Made by a program: the position numbers and the translations under genes. The notes beneath the pieces were generated by a model. It did no database searches. It worked only from the letters and a program-made list of their open reading frames with translations, and was not told the DNA's origin. Positions 1 through 6,720 of a stretch of 21,368 nt of DNA are shown piece after piece; the first letter of the stretch is position 1; each line of letters opens with the position of its first letter. The DNA comes from Aquimarina sp. (GTDB taxonomy: Bacteria > Bacteroidota > Bacteroidia > Flavobacteriales > Flavobacteriaceae): positions 1 to 21,368 of the forward strand of contig WTKB01000133.1 in the NCBI GenBank assembly GCA_011524575.1, written 5' to 3'.

Positions 1-113
1 AGAACTTGGATCACTTTAAAAAAGATTTACATATCTCGATATGTGCATCATTTAAAAGTAAACCAAAACCTTAAACTTTTGAATTACAGTTTGTATTCAG
101 TTTAAACAAGCTC
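1..113 (+). mobile_element. Palindromic MITE, partial copy 1
   Basis: This is the right-hand part of the 154-bp palindromic element, cut by the window edge. It has the same orientation as copy 2 and differs from it at only a few positions in the shared stretch. It ends in the terminal sequence GTTTAAACAAGCTC. The next three bases are TGA, which fits the TNA target pattern of the other copies, but the left flank lies outside the window so the duplication cannot be confirmed. It carries no coding capacity. Confidence 0.85.
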
Positions 114-134
114 TGAGGATATTAGTCTCCTCAG
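113..134. terminator. Weak terminator-like hairpin between MITE copies 1 and 2
   Basis: CTGAGGA (113-119) pairs perfectly with TCCTCAG (128-134) around an 8-nt loop and is followed by TATTTT. The hairpin starts at the last base of MITE copy 1, so part of it is element and part is flank. It could end a transcript entering from the left, but the U-tract is short. No gene is visible that it would serve. Confidence 0.35.
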
Positions 135-135
135 T

Positions 136-162
136 ATTTTACAAAGATAATTTTTGTAAAAT
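136..162. other. Perfect 10-bp inverted repeat
   Basis: ATTTTACAAA (136-145) and TTTGTAAAAT (153-162) form a perfect 10-bp stem around a 7-nt loop. It directly follows the hairpin at 113-134, so the 78-bp gap between MITE copies 1 and 2 is mostly two tandem hairpins. It could be an operator-like palindrome or the end of a transcript. The stem is AT-rich and would be weak as a terminator. Confidence 0.5.
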
Positions 163-191
163 AAATGTGATTTATAAATATATTATTTTAA

Positions 192-345
192 GAGCTTGTT
201 TAAACTCACTACTTCCTGTAATTCAAAATTTTAAGAACTTGGATCACTTTAAAAAGATTTATATATCTCGATATACACATCATTTAAAAGTAAACCAAAA
301 CCTTAAACTTTTGAATTACAGTTCGTATTCAGTTTAAACAAGCTC
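192..345 (+). mobile_element. Palindromic MITE, complete copy 2
   Basis: This is a complete 154-bp element with perfect 14-bp terminal inverted repeats, GAGCTTGTTTAAAC at the left and GTTTAAACAAGCTC at the right. Inside lie a second 13-bp inverted repeat (CTGTAATTCAAAA and its complement) and a TATAT-CTCG-ATATA centre, so either strand could fold into one long hairpin. It is flanked by TAA on both sides (189-191 and 346-348), the signature of a 3-bp target duplication. It differs from copy 6 at about four positions, which suggests recent activity. It encodes no protein and must depend on a transposase elsewhere. Confidence 0.92.
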
Positions 346-546
346 TAATAAAATGACATAAAAAAACCTTAATTCTTTTTTTAATTAGGGCAAACGCATA
401 AAATTTATTTTTGAAAAAATGATACTTTGTAGTCAATGACTTACAAATCTAGAAGTCAAAAAAAACTCAAAAAAATGATTTATTCAAAACACTAAAAATG
501 AAGCATTAATAAATTTATTGCGTTTTCCTTAATAGTTTTAGTTTAT

Positions 547-595
547 TTCTGTTACCAAAAACATTATAACGTTATAGTGTTTTTTGGTAACAGAA
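547..595. repeat. 49-bp near-perfect palindrome
   Basis: The left arm (547-570) and right arm (571-595) are reverse complements except for one G:U-type mismatch and one extra T. They meet at AACGTT with no spacer. The arms carry CTGTTACC at the outside and its complement GGTAACAG at the other end. It is unrelated in sequence to the MITE. As DNA it could extrude a cruciform or bind a dimeric protein. As RNA it would form a stem of more than 20 bp. No T-run follows, so it is not a classical terminator. Confidence 0.75.
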
Positions 596-722
596 TATAT
601 TTCATCCTATTTATTTCAATCATTATTAAAGTGATAATAACCCTATAATGCGATTGATATAATACAAATATAAGGATAAAGTGTGTAATAATATCGTTTT
701 AGTGTATTTTTTTTTTTTAAAT

Positions 723-762
723 AAAAACACAACTAATAACCATAGTTACTAATTGTGTTTTT
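723..762 (+). terminator. Orphan terminator-like hairpin
   Basis: AAAAACACAA (723-732) pairs with TTGTGTTTTT (753-762). The stem continues with two mismatches to a GTTA/TAAC closure around a CATA tetraloop. It is followed by TTTTTTA on the plus strand, and a run of about 12 T precedes it. It has the form of an intrinsic terminator on the plus strand, yet no gene lies upstream for over 700 bp. Either it ends an unrecognised short RNA or it belonged to a lost gene. Confidence 0.55.
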
Positions 763-794
763 TATCGATGAAGTACATATTAAAAATGAAATGA

Positions 795-816
795 ATAATA
801 CCAATTAATCTTTGAA
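795..816 (+). repeat. TACCAATTA repeat, long form
   Basis: This 22-bp stretch is identical to 10352-10373 and contains the core TACCAATTAATCTTTGAA. It lies 8 bp before the target duplication of MITE copy 3. The shared core TACCAATTA recurs at three other intergenic places in the window. It may be the end of a second miniature element or a conserved binding site. Confidence 0.65.
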
Positions 817-826
817 ATCACTATAA

Positions 827-981
827 GAGCTTGTTTAAAGGGAGTACGAACTGTAATTCAAAAGTTTTTCGTTATTGGTTTACTTTTAAATGATGCATAT
901 ATCGAGATATGTAAATCTTTTTAAAGTAAACCAAGTTCTTAAAATTTTGAATTACAGGAAGTAGTGTCTTTAAACAAGCTT
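827..981 (-). mobile_element. Palindromic MITE, complete copy 3
   Basis: This complete copy of 155 bp is in inverted orientation relative to copy 2. The left end is GAGCTTGTTTAAAG, and the right end reads TTTAAACAAGCTT with the final C changed to T. TAA occurs on both sides (824-826 and 982-984), which supports a 3-bp target duplication. The interior symmetry is high: TTGGTTTACTTTT is matched by AAAGTAAACCAAG. It lies about 29 bp downstream of the glnS stop codon, so it would form a long hairpin in the 3' part of that transcript. Confidence 0.9.
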
Positions 982-1010
982 TAAGTATACTCTAACAGCA
1001 GTAAGAATAG

Positions 1011-3053
1011 TTAACTATAAAATTTCATAACTTCTTGAGCTTCTTTATTTAAAATAGGGTGTTCATCCTCAGCAGCAAGAACCAAAAAGAAATAAATAGG
1101 ATCAATCATTGGGTTTTCCTTAAGGTATTCTCCTAAACATAAAACTATAGCTATTCGAGTACCTATTTTCTTCTTAGCGGTTCCAAAAAGCTTTTCTAAT
1201 TCATCAAAAGTTACCTCAGCAGCCAAATCTATAATCTTAGCTCGTGAAATAGCTTGTTTTTCTTCAGGTAAATTAGTGTATTTCTTACCAAGTTTTAACA
1301 CTTCTGAAATTACTTTTTTAGGAGGGGCTGAACTAGGGGCTTTTGGTTTGGAAATAGAATCATTTGAAGAAGAATCTTTTACTTTCTTTTTTGCCCAACT
1401 ATCTTTTAAACCTACAGTTTTATTAAATACTAGATTTTCACGAGTACTTGAACTATCAGGCGTAAAATAACCTAATCGAGTAAACTGGTAATGCGTATTG
1501 GGTGCTGCATCTTGTAAAAAAGGCTCTACATAAGCAGCTACAGTTCTTAAAGAATCTGGATTTACAAAATCCATAAAACTTTTATCTGGATGTGCATCAG
1601 GTGTAGGATCATTAAATAAACGATCATAAATATGTACCTTAGCAGGAATTGCTTGTTTACAAGAAACCCAATGTAAAGTACCTTTTACTTTTCTTAAAGA
1701 AGCTTCAGACCCACTTCCTGATTTACTTTGAGCATCATATTCTGCAAGTATTTTTATAATGTTCCCATCAGCATCTTTCTCTACTCCTGTGGCTTTAATA
1801 ATGTAAGCTCCTTTAAGGCGTACTTCTTTACCAATAGTCAATCTAAAAAACTTACTAGAAGCCTCTTCTTTAAAATCTTCTTTTTCGATATATAATTCCT
1901 TGGAAAAAGGGACTTCATGTGTGCTTGAATCAGGAACTTCAGGATTATTTTCTAAAGTAACCATTTCAGTGGTATCTTCAGGATAATTTGTAATTACAAG
2001 TTTTACAGGGTTTAGAACTGCCATTGTTCGAGTTGCTATTTTATTGAGATCTTCTCGAATACAATATTCCAATACCGACATTTCAATGGTGTTTTCTCTT
2101 TTTGCAACACCGATAGTTTCTACAAAATGATGTAATGCCTTCGGAGTATAACCTCTGCGGCGTAAGCCTGATATTGTAGGCATTCTTGGATCATCCCAAC
2201 CACTTACAATATTATTAGCTACAAGCTCCAAAAGTTTGCGTTTACTCATTATCGTGTAATTAAGATTCAAACGTGCAAACTCTCGTTGTTTAGGTAAACG
2301 CCAAGAAGTGTCTATTTGTTCTAAAAACCATTCATAAAGTTCTCGGTGAGGTTTAAATTCTAAAGAACATAAAGAATGTGATATTTTTTCAATATAATCA
2401 CTCTCGCCATGTGCCCAATCATACATAGGGTAAATACACCAAGAATCTCCTGTACGTTGGTGGTGTTTTTTTAAAATACGATACATTAAAGGGTCTCGCA
2501 TCAGCATATTGGGATGTGTCATATCTATTTTAGCACGCAATACATGACTTCCTTCAGGGTGAAGACCTCTTTTCATTTCATCAAAAAGCTGTAAATTTTC
2601 TTCAATACTACGGTCTCTAAAAGGACTATGTGTTCCTATAGAAGTAGGAGTCCCTTTTTGTGAAGCCATTTGCTCACTAGTTTGAGAGTCTATATAAGCT
2701 TTTCCTTTTTTAATAAGCTCTAAAGCCCAAACATAAAGTTGTTCAAAATAATCAGAAGTATAGCATTCCTCAGCCCATTGATACCCTAACCATTTCACAT
2801 CTCGTTTAATGGCATCTACATATTCCTGATCTTCTTTGGTTGGATTGGTGTCATCAAATCTTAGATTAACAGGTGCGTTATACTGCTTTCCTAGCCCAAA
2901 GCTAATAGCAATAGCTTTTAAGTGACCAATATGTAAATAACCATTGGGTTCTGGCGGGAAACGAAAACGCAAATTATCAATATTATAATTTTCTTTTAGG
3001 TCATCTTCTATAATTTGTTCTATAAAATTAAGAGATTTGTAGTCTGAATTCAT
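1011..3053 (-). CDS. glnS: Glutaminyl-tRNA synthetase with C-terminal extension
   Basis: This 680-residue class I synthetase charges tRNA-Gln with glutamine in the cytoplasm. PPEPNGYLHIGH (33-44) carries the HIGH signature, and MSKRK (269-273) is the KMSKS equivalent. DDPRMPTISGLRRRG (about 287-301) is typical of GlnRS, so this is not a GluRS. The anticodon-binding barrels run to about residue 554. E. coli GlnRS ends near there (554 aa). Here a Lys/Ser/Pro-rich linker (about 555-580) leads into about 100 mostly helical residues that I do not recognise and that do not look like the YqeY/GatB-type tail of Deinococcus GlnRS. The gene is divergent from the next gene, with only 23 bp between the two start codons. 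MITE copy 3 lies just downstream. Function is certain. The role of the tail is unknown. Confidence 0.97.
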   Translation of the reverse strand: MNSDYKSLNFIEQIIEDDLKENYNIDNLRFRFPPEPNGYLHIGHLKAIAISFGLGKQYNAPVNLRFDDTNPTKEDQEYVDAIKRDVKWLGYQWAEECYTSDYFEQLYVWALELIKKGKAYIDSQTSEQMASQKGTPTSIGTHSPFRDRSIEENLQLFDEMKRGLHPEGSHVLRAKIDMTHPNMLMRDPLMYRILKKHHQRTGDSWCIYPMYDWAHGESDYIEKISHSLCSLEFKPHRELYEWFLEQIDTSWRLPKQREFARLNLNYTIMSKRKLLELVANNIVSGWDDPRMPTISGLRRRGYTPKALHHFVETIGVAKRENTIEMSVLEYCIREDLNKIATRTMAVLNPVKLVITNYPEDTTEMVTLENNPEVPDSSTHEVPFSKELYIEKEDFKEEASSKFFRLTIGKEVRLKGAYIIKATGVEKDADGNIIKILAEYDAQSKSGSGSEASLRKVKGTLHWVSCKQAIPAKVHIYDRLFNDPTPDAHPDKSFMDFVNPDSLRTVAAYVEPFLQDAAPNTHYQFTRLGYFTPDSSSTRENLVFNKTVGLKDSWAKKKVKDSSSNDSISKPKAPSSAPPKKVISEVLKLGKKYTNLPEEKQAISRAKIIDLAAEVTFDELEKLFGTAKKKIGTRIAIVLCLGEYLKENPMIDPIYFFLVLAAEDEHPILNKEAQEVMKFYS

Positions 3054-3076
3054 ATAAAAAATTTACTCGATTAGTT

Positions 3077-3934
3077 ATGAAAAGTTCAATAATAGCTTTC
3101 TTTATCAAAAAAAAATATACCACTTTTTTAGTAGTAATCGGAATGTTTTTAAACTTTAGCTCTTTACAAGCTCAAGAGTTTCTAAAACCCAAAAGAACTA
3201 AAAAAACAGCATTTTACACCTATTGGGGCTGGAATTTTTCTCAATATTCTAAATCTGATATTAGTTTTAGAGGTCCTGATTATAGTTTTACTCTAGAAAA
3301 TGCCAGAGCTACAGACCGTCAATCTAAATTTAGTGTGGATAAATATTTAAATCCTGCAAATATGACTATTCCTCAATATAATTTTAGAATAGGAATGATT
3401 ACTAAAAATGACTGGGAATACTCCTTAGGGATTGATCACATGAAATATGTGCTATTGCAAAACAGTACAGCTACCCTGTCAGGAGTAATTAATACCCCAG
3501 ATACGCCTTATAAAGGAAGCTATTACAATGATGATATTGTGCTTACCTCAGATTTTTTACAATATGAACATACTGATGGATTAAATTATATCAATTTTGA
3601 AATGCGTAAACACCACGAAATACTTTCTAAAAAAGCTTTTAAAATGTATACGGTTAATGGTTTTGGTTTAGGGGTATTATTTCCTAAAACACGTGCCCAG
3701 TTATTCAATCAACTTTTATATGATGATTTTCATATTTCAGGTTATGGATTAAGTGGTGTTACTGCTTTAAAATTTACTTTTTTTAAACACCTACTTTTAC
3801 AATTCGAGATTAAAGCTGGTTTTATAAATATGCCAGATATTCGCACAGGAAGCTATTCGAATCATAAGGCTTCACAAAAATTTTGGTTTTTACAAGAAAA
3901 TATGGTTTTGGGTTATACCTTCACATTGGATTAA
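3077..3934 (+). CDS. Unknown exported, probably outer-membrane beta-barrel protein
   Basis: I do not recognise the family. The 285-residue product begins with a charged and hydrophobic stretch ending FSSLQA (residue 32), followed by QEF, a plausible signal peptide with cleavage after Ala32. The rest is rich in aromatic residues in alternating patterns, such as YNFRIGMITKNDWEYSLGID and GLGVLFPKTRAQLF, and ends with a strand-like LGYTFTLD. This is what short outer-membrane barrels of Bacteroidota look like. It is divergent from glnS with a 23-bp gap. MITE copy 4 is inserted 4 bp after its stop codon. Membrane location is inferred from composition only, and no function can be given. Confidence 0.75.
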   Translation: MKSSIIAFFIKKKYTTFLVVIGMFLNFSSLQAQEFLKPKRTKKTAFYTYWGWNFSQYSKSDISFRGPDYSFTLENARATDRQSKFSVDKYLNPANMTIPQYNFRIGMITKNDWEYSLGIDHMKYVLLQNSTATLSGVINTPDTPYKGSYYNDDIVLTSDFLQYEHTDGLNYINFEMRKHHEILSKKAFKMYTVNGFGLGVLFPKTRAQLFNQLLYDDFHISGYGLSGVTALKFTFFKHLLLQFEIKAGFINMPDIRTGSYSNHKASQKFWFLQENMVLGYTFTLD

Positions 3935-3941
3935 TTTGTTA

Positions 3942-4095
3942 GAGCTTGTTTAAACTAAATACAAACTGTAATTCAAAAGTTTAAGGTTTCGGTTTACTTT
4001 TAAATGATGCCCATATCGAGATATGTAAATCCTTTTAAAGTGATCCAAGTTCTTAAAATTTTGGATTACAGGAAGTGGTGAGTTTAAACAAGCTC
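3942..4095 (-). mobile_element. Palindromic MITE, complete copy 4
   Basis: This 154-bp copy in the orientation of copy 3 has intact 14-bp ends. It is flanked on both sides by TTA (3939-3941 and 4096-4098). The duplicated triplet here is TTA rather than TAA, which shows that the flanking triplet varies between sites and is copied from the target, not part of the element. It follows the stop codon of the upstream gene by a few bases. Confidence 0.92.
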
Positions 4096-4144
4096 TTAGC
4101 AAGGAAAAGTAAATGATTTATTAGGGTAAATTAAAACATTAAAA

Positions 4145-4175
4145 GGTATTATTTGGAGACTCCTAAAAAAATACC
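4145..4175. other. Imperfect inverted repeat between MITE copies 4 and 5
   Basis: GGTATT (4145-4150) and AATACC (4170-4175) enclose TTTGGAGACTCCTAAA, itself nearly palindromic around GGAGACTCC. Together they form a bulged hairpin of about 12 pairs. No T-run follows on the plus strand. It could be a transcript end or a regulatory palindrome; nothing in the context decides. Confidence 0.4.
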
Positions 4176-4203
4176 GTAAATTGTATTCCTATTTCAGAAT
4201 TTA

Positions 4204-4318
4204 GAGCTTGTTTAAACTAAATGTAAACTGTAATTTAAAAGTTTAAGGTTTTGGATTACTTTTAAATGATGAGCATACCTAGAGATATGTGAGTTCTTTT
4301 AAAAGTGATTCAAGTTCT
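4204..4318 (-). mobile_element. Palindromic MITE, truncated copy 5
   Basis: The left end GAGCTTGTTTAAAC follows TTA (4201-4203). Similarity to copy 4 then continues, with more differences than the other copies show, as far as CAAGTTCT at 4318. The last 40 or so bases, including the right terminal repeat, are missing. The break is immediately followed by GATACCAATTA, a copy of the second repeat family. This is the most diverged of the large copies and probably the oldest. Confidence 0.85.
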
Positions 4319-4320
4319 GA

Positions 4321-4337
4321 TACCAATTATATATTGG
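4321..4337 (+). repeat. TACCAATTA repeat, palindromic form
   Basis: TACCAATTATATATTGG contains CCAAT and ATTGG separated by TATAT, so the motif appears with its own complement. It starts 2 bp after the point where MITE copy 5 is broken. A similar self-complementary form lies at 21320-21332. Confidence 0.5.
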
Positions 4338-4357
4338 AATTATTTTAACTCTCATTC

Positions 4358-4393
4358 CCCCATACTTTAAAAGTATTGGGTTTTTATTTTTTT
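4358..4393 (+). terminator. Intrinsic terminator or attenuator in the greA leader
   Basis: CCCCATACTT (4358-4367) pairs with AAGTATTGGG (4371-4380) with one mismatch and a 3-nt loop. It is followed at once by TTTTTATTTTTTT (4381-4393). This is a textbook intrinsic terminator on the plus strand, yet it lies only 15 nt before the greA start codon. It may end read-through from the left, or attenuate greA from a promoter just upstream. E. coli greA also has a terminator in its leader that produces the GraL RNAs; the parallel is an inference. Confidence 0.65.
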
Positions 4394-4408
4394 AATTCAA
4401 ATACACAC

Positions 4409-4885
4409 ATGAGTAAAGTTTCTTATTACACCAAGGAAGGGCTACAAAAATTACGAGATGAATTAAACCATCTAAGAGACGTAGAACGCCCTAAGGCTTC
4501 AGATGCTATTGCTGAGGCTAGAGACAAAGGCGATTTAAGTGAAAATGCCGAATATGATGCTGCTAAAGAAGCACAGGGTATGCTTGAAATGGAGATCTCT
4601 AAAATGGAACAGATCCTAGCTAATGCACGCCTTATTGATGAATCTCAATTAGACACCTCTAAAGTTTTAATTCATTCAACGGTTACAATTAGAAATCAAG
4701 TTAATAAAGCAGAAATGACTTATAAACTTGTAGCACAAAGTGAGGCTGATTTAGCGAGTGGTAAAATTTCTGTAGATTCTCCTATTGGTAAAGGATTACT
4801 TGGTAAAAAAGAAGGAGATGTTGCAGAAATTGAAGCACCAAGAGGTGTAATGAAGTTTGATATTATTTCTATTACTCGAGATTAA
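4409..4885 (+). CDS. greA: Transcription elongation factor GreA
   Basis: GreA binds in the RNA polymerase secondary channel and stimulates cleavage of backtracked transcripts. Starting at the ATG at 4409 gives 158 residues (MSKVSYYTKEGLQKL), exactly the E. coli length. An upstream in-frame TTG at 4376 would add residues encoded by the T-run of the terminator and is rejected. The N-terminal coiled coil carries the conserved tip GDLSENAEYDAAKEAQ (41-56), with acidic residues Asp42 and Glu45 that coordinate catalytic magnesium. The C-terminal FKBP-like domain ends with the conserved SPIGKGLLGKKEGD segment (about 134-147). The HIT gene begins 17 bp after the stop, so the two are probably co-transcribed. 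The hairpin and T-run just before the start suggest regulation by premature termination. Confidence 0.97.
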   Translation: MSKVSYYTKEGLQKLRDELNHLRDVERPKASDAIAEARDKGDLSENAEYDAAKEAQGMLEMEISKMEQILANARLIDESQLDTSKVLIHSTVTIRNQVNKAEMTYKLVAQSEADLASGKISVDSPIGKGLLGKKEGDVAEIEAPRGVMKFDIISITRD

Positions 4886-4902
4886 TTTATAGTATAAAAA
4901 AT

Positions 4903-5304
4903 ATGGCAACGCTATTTACTAAAATTATTAATGGTACAATTCCTAGTTACAAAATTGCAGAAACTCCAGATTATTATGCTTTTTTAGATATCAACCCCAA
5001 TACTAAAGGACATACCCTTTGTGTACCTAAAAAAGAAGTAGATAATCTTTTTGATTTAGAAGAGGATGTTTATTTAGGATTATTATCATTTTCTAAAAAA
5101 ATTGCTAAGGCGATGCAAAATGTACTTACTTGTGAACGTGTTGCAATGAGTGTTATAGGTTTAGAAGTTCCCCATGCTCATGTGCATTTAATAGCTATCG
5201 ATCAGATTTCTGATGTGAGTTTCGCTACAAAAGTTAAACTTACCCCAGAAGAGTTTGAATCCATTGCTCAGCAAATTCGTTTGGAATTGAAAGACATTTT
5301 GTAA
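4903..5304 (+). CDS. HIT-family nucleotide hydrolase
   Basis: This 133-residue protein belongs to the histidine triad family, which hydrolyses nucleotide phosphoramidates or dinucleotides. The triad is PHAHVHLIAI, with His91, His93 and His95. The N-terminus, IINGTIPSYKIAETPDYYAFLDINPNTKGHTLCVPK, is the usual HIT nucleotide-binding fold start. The residue two before the triad region differs from Hint proteins (VIGLEVPHAHVH), so substrate choice among Hint, Fhit or GalT-like types is not assignable. It follows greA by 17 bp and is probably in the same operon. An 83-bp gap separates it from pepP. Confidence 0.93.
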   Translation: MATLFTKIINGTIPSYKIAETPDYYAFLDINPNTKGHTLCVPKKEVDNLFDLEEDVYLGLLSFSKKIAKAMQNVLTCERVAMSVIGLEVPHAHVHLIAIDQISDVSFATKVKLTPEEFESIAQQIRLELKDIL

Positions 5305-5387
5305 ATTTTTAATTATAAGTTAACTCAAAGTAAGTATATTATAAATGGTAAAACCTGCTATTTTATTTTTTATTATTTTATGACTTT

Positions 5388-6683
5388 ATGAGATATACTC
5401 CACTACCTGCATCTTTATTTATTAAAAATAGAGCTAAGTTTACAGCCGCACTTTTACCAGAAAGTATGGCTGTTTTTAATAGTAATGATATTTATCCGAT
5501 TAGTGCTGATTCAACACTTCCATTTGCACAACACCGTGATATTTACTATTTAAGTGGTTTAGACCAGGAAGCTTCTATTTTAATACTTTTTCCTGATGCT
5601 CAACAAAAAGAGTTTAAAGAAATGGTTTTTGTAAAAAAAACCAGTCCACTTATTGCTGTATGGGAGGGTGCTAAATTATCTAAAGAAGAAGCTCGAGAAC
5701 GTACGGGAATACAAAATATTTATTGGTTAGAGGAGTTTGATACTATTTTTAAAGAAGTAGCACGACAAGCTAAACATATTTATATCAATCAAAATGAGCA
5801 CTCTAGAGCTAGTACGCTTACTCAAACTCGTGAAGATCGATTTATATTACGCTGTAAAAAAGAATTTCCCAATCACAGTTATAAACAAAGTAATTCCATA
5901 CTTCATAAAATAAGGGCAATAAAAGAACCTGAAGAAATCGAAGCTTTAAAACAAGCTTGTGCTATCACAGAAATAGGTTTCAGACGTATTTTATCAATAG
6001 TACAACCAGGAATTTGGGAATATGAAATTGAAGCTGCACTATCTTATGAATTTATAAAAAATAGAGCAGATGGTTTTGCTTATAGCCCTATCATTGCTTC
6101 AGGTGAAAATGCCAATATTTTACATTATGTTTTAAATAATAAACAGTGTAAAACAGGAGAACTTATTCTTATGGATGTAGCTGCTGCTTATGCTAGGTAC
6201 TCCAGTGATCTCACACGAGTAGTACCTGTATCAGGTAGGTTTACTAAGAGACAAAAACAAGTTTATAAAGCATTACTTAAAGTCAAAGACCAAACAACAG
6301 CTTTGTTACAACCAGGAATTACTTGGGATGATTATAACAAAGAAGTTGGCGAATATATGACAGCAGCTTTAATGGATTTAAAATTACTTACGAAATATGA
6401 TTTACAAATAGCCTCACCAAAAGCTCCTGCCTTTCGAAAGTATTTCATGCATGGAAATTCTCATTTCCTAGGACTTGATACGCATGATTATGGACTTCGA
6501 AGTGAACCTATGCAAGAGAATATGGTGCTTACCGTAGAACCTGGTATTTATATCCCTGAAGAGAAAATGGGCTTTAGACTAGAAGATGATATTGTCATTC
6601 AAAAGAATGGAGCACCTTTAAATTTAATGGCTAGTATCCCAATTAATCCCGATGAAATAGAATCGCTTATGAATGAAAAATAG
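5388..6683 (+). CDS. pepP: Xaa-Pro aminopeptidase (M24 family)
   Basis: This metallo-aminopeptidase of 431 residues (E. coli PepP has 441) releases N-terminal residues that precede proline. Residues 1-150 form the AMP_N domain, including the marker HRDIYYLSGLDQEASILILFPD. The pita-bread catalytic domain follows. The five metal ligands are visible: Asp263 (LMDVAAAY), Asp274 (SSDLTR), His359 (HGNSHFLGLDTHD), Glu384 (TVEPGIY) and Glu399 (FRLEDD). His355 and His366 match the other conserved histidines of PepP. No signal peptide is present, so the enzyme should be cytoplasmic. It lies between the HIT gene (83 bp) and the hydrolase gene (37 bp) on the same strand. Confidence 0.95.
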   Translation: MRYTPLPASLFIKNRAKFTAALLPESMAVFNSNDIYPISADSTLPFAQHRDIYYLSGLDQEASILILFPDAQQKEFKEMVFVKKTSPLIAVWEGAKLSKEEARERTGIQNIYWLEEFDTIFKEVARQAKHIYINQNEHSRASTLTQTREDRFILRCKKEFPNHSYKQSNSILHKIRAIKEPEEIEALKQACAITEIGFRRILSIVQPGIWEYEIEAALSYEFIKNRADGFAYSPIIASGENANILHYVLNNKQCKTGELILMDVAAAYARYSSDLTRVVPVSGRFTKRQKQVYKALLKVKDQTTALLQPGITWDDYNKEVGEYMTAALMDLKLLTKYDLQIASPKAPAFRKYFMHGNSHFLGLDTHDYGLRSEPMQENMVLTVEPGIYIPEEKMGFRLEDDIVIQKNGAPLNLMASIPINPDEIESLMNEK

Positions 6684-6720
6684 CAAAAAAAGAGATTAAA
6701 AAATACAATTACTACTATTT

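Larger units (their letters stand above)
347..823. other. Gene-free spacer with palindromes
   Basis: This AT-rich stretch between MITE copies 2 and 3 has no open reading frame with gene character on either strand and nothing resembling a tRNA or rRNA. It contains an 8-bp hairpin with a T-rich loop (367-390), a TGACTT/AAGTCA inverted repeat (437-458), a 49-bp palindrome (547-595), a terminator-like hairpin (723-762) and one copy of the TACCAATTA repeat. TATTTTTG at 406-413 matches the Bacteroidota -7 consensus TAnnTTTG, but no matching -33 box is seen. A small non-coding RNA is possible but not demonstrated. Confidence 0.6.

Noticed and set aside
1..1010. tRNA or rRNA genes in the left spacer
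   Set aside because: No TPsiC-like GGTTCGA motif, cloverleaf or GC-rich stretch is present on either strand.
1276..1470. Open frame on the plus strand inside glnS
   Set aside because: It is antisense to the GlnRS linker and C-terminal region; its composition mirrors that gene and it has no homology or promoter signal.
4376..4408. Upstream TTG start for greA
   Set aside because: The added residues are encoded by the terminator stem and T-run, and the ATG at 4409 gives the standard 158-residue GreA.
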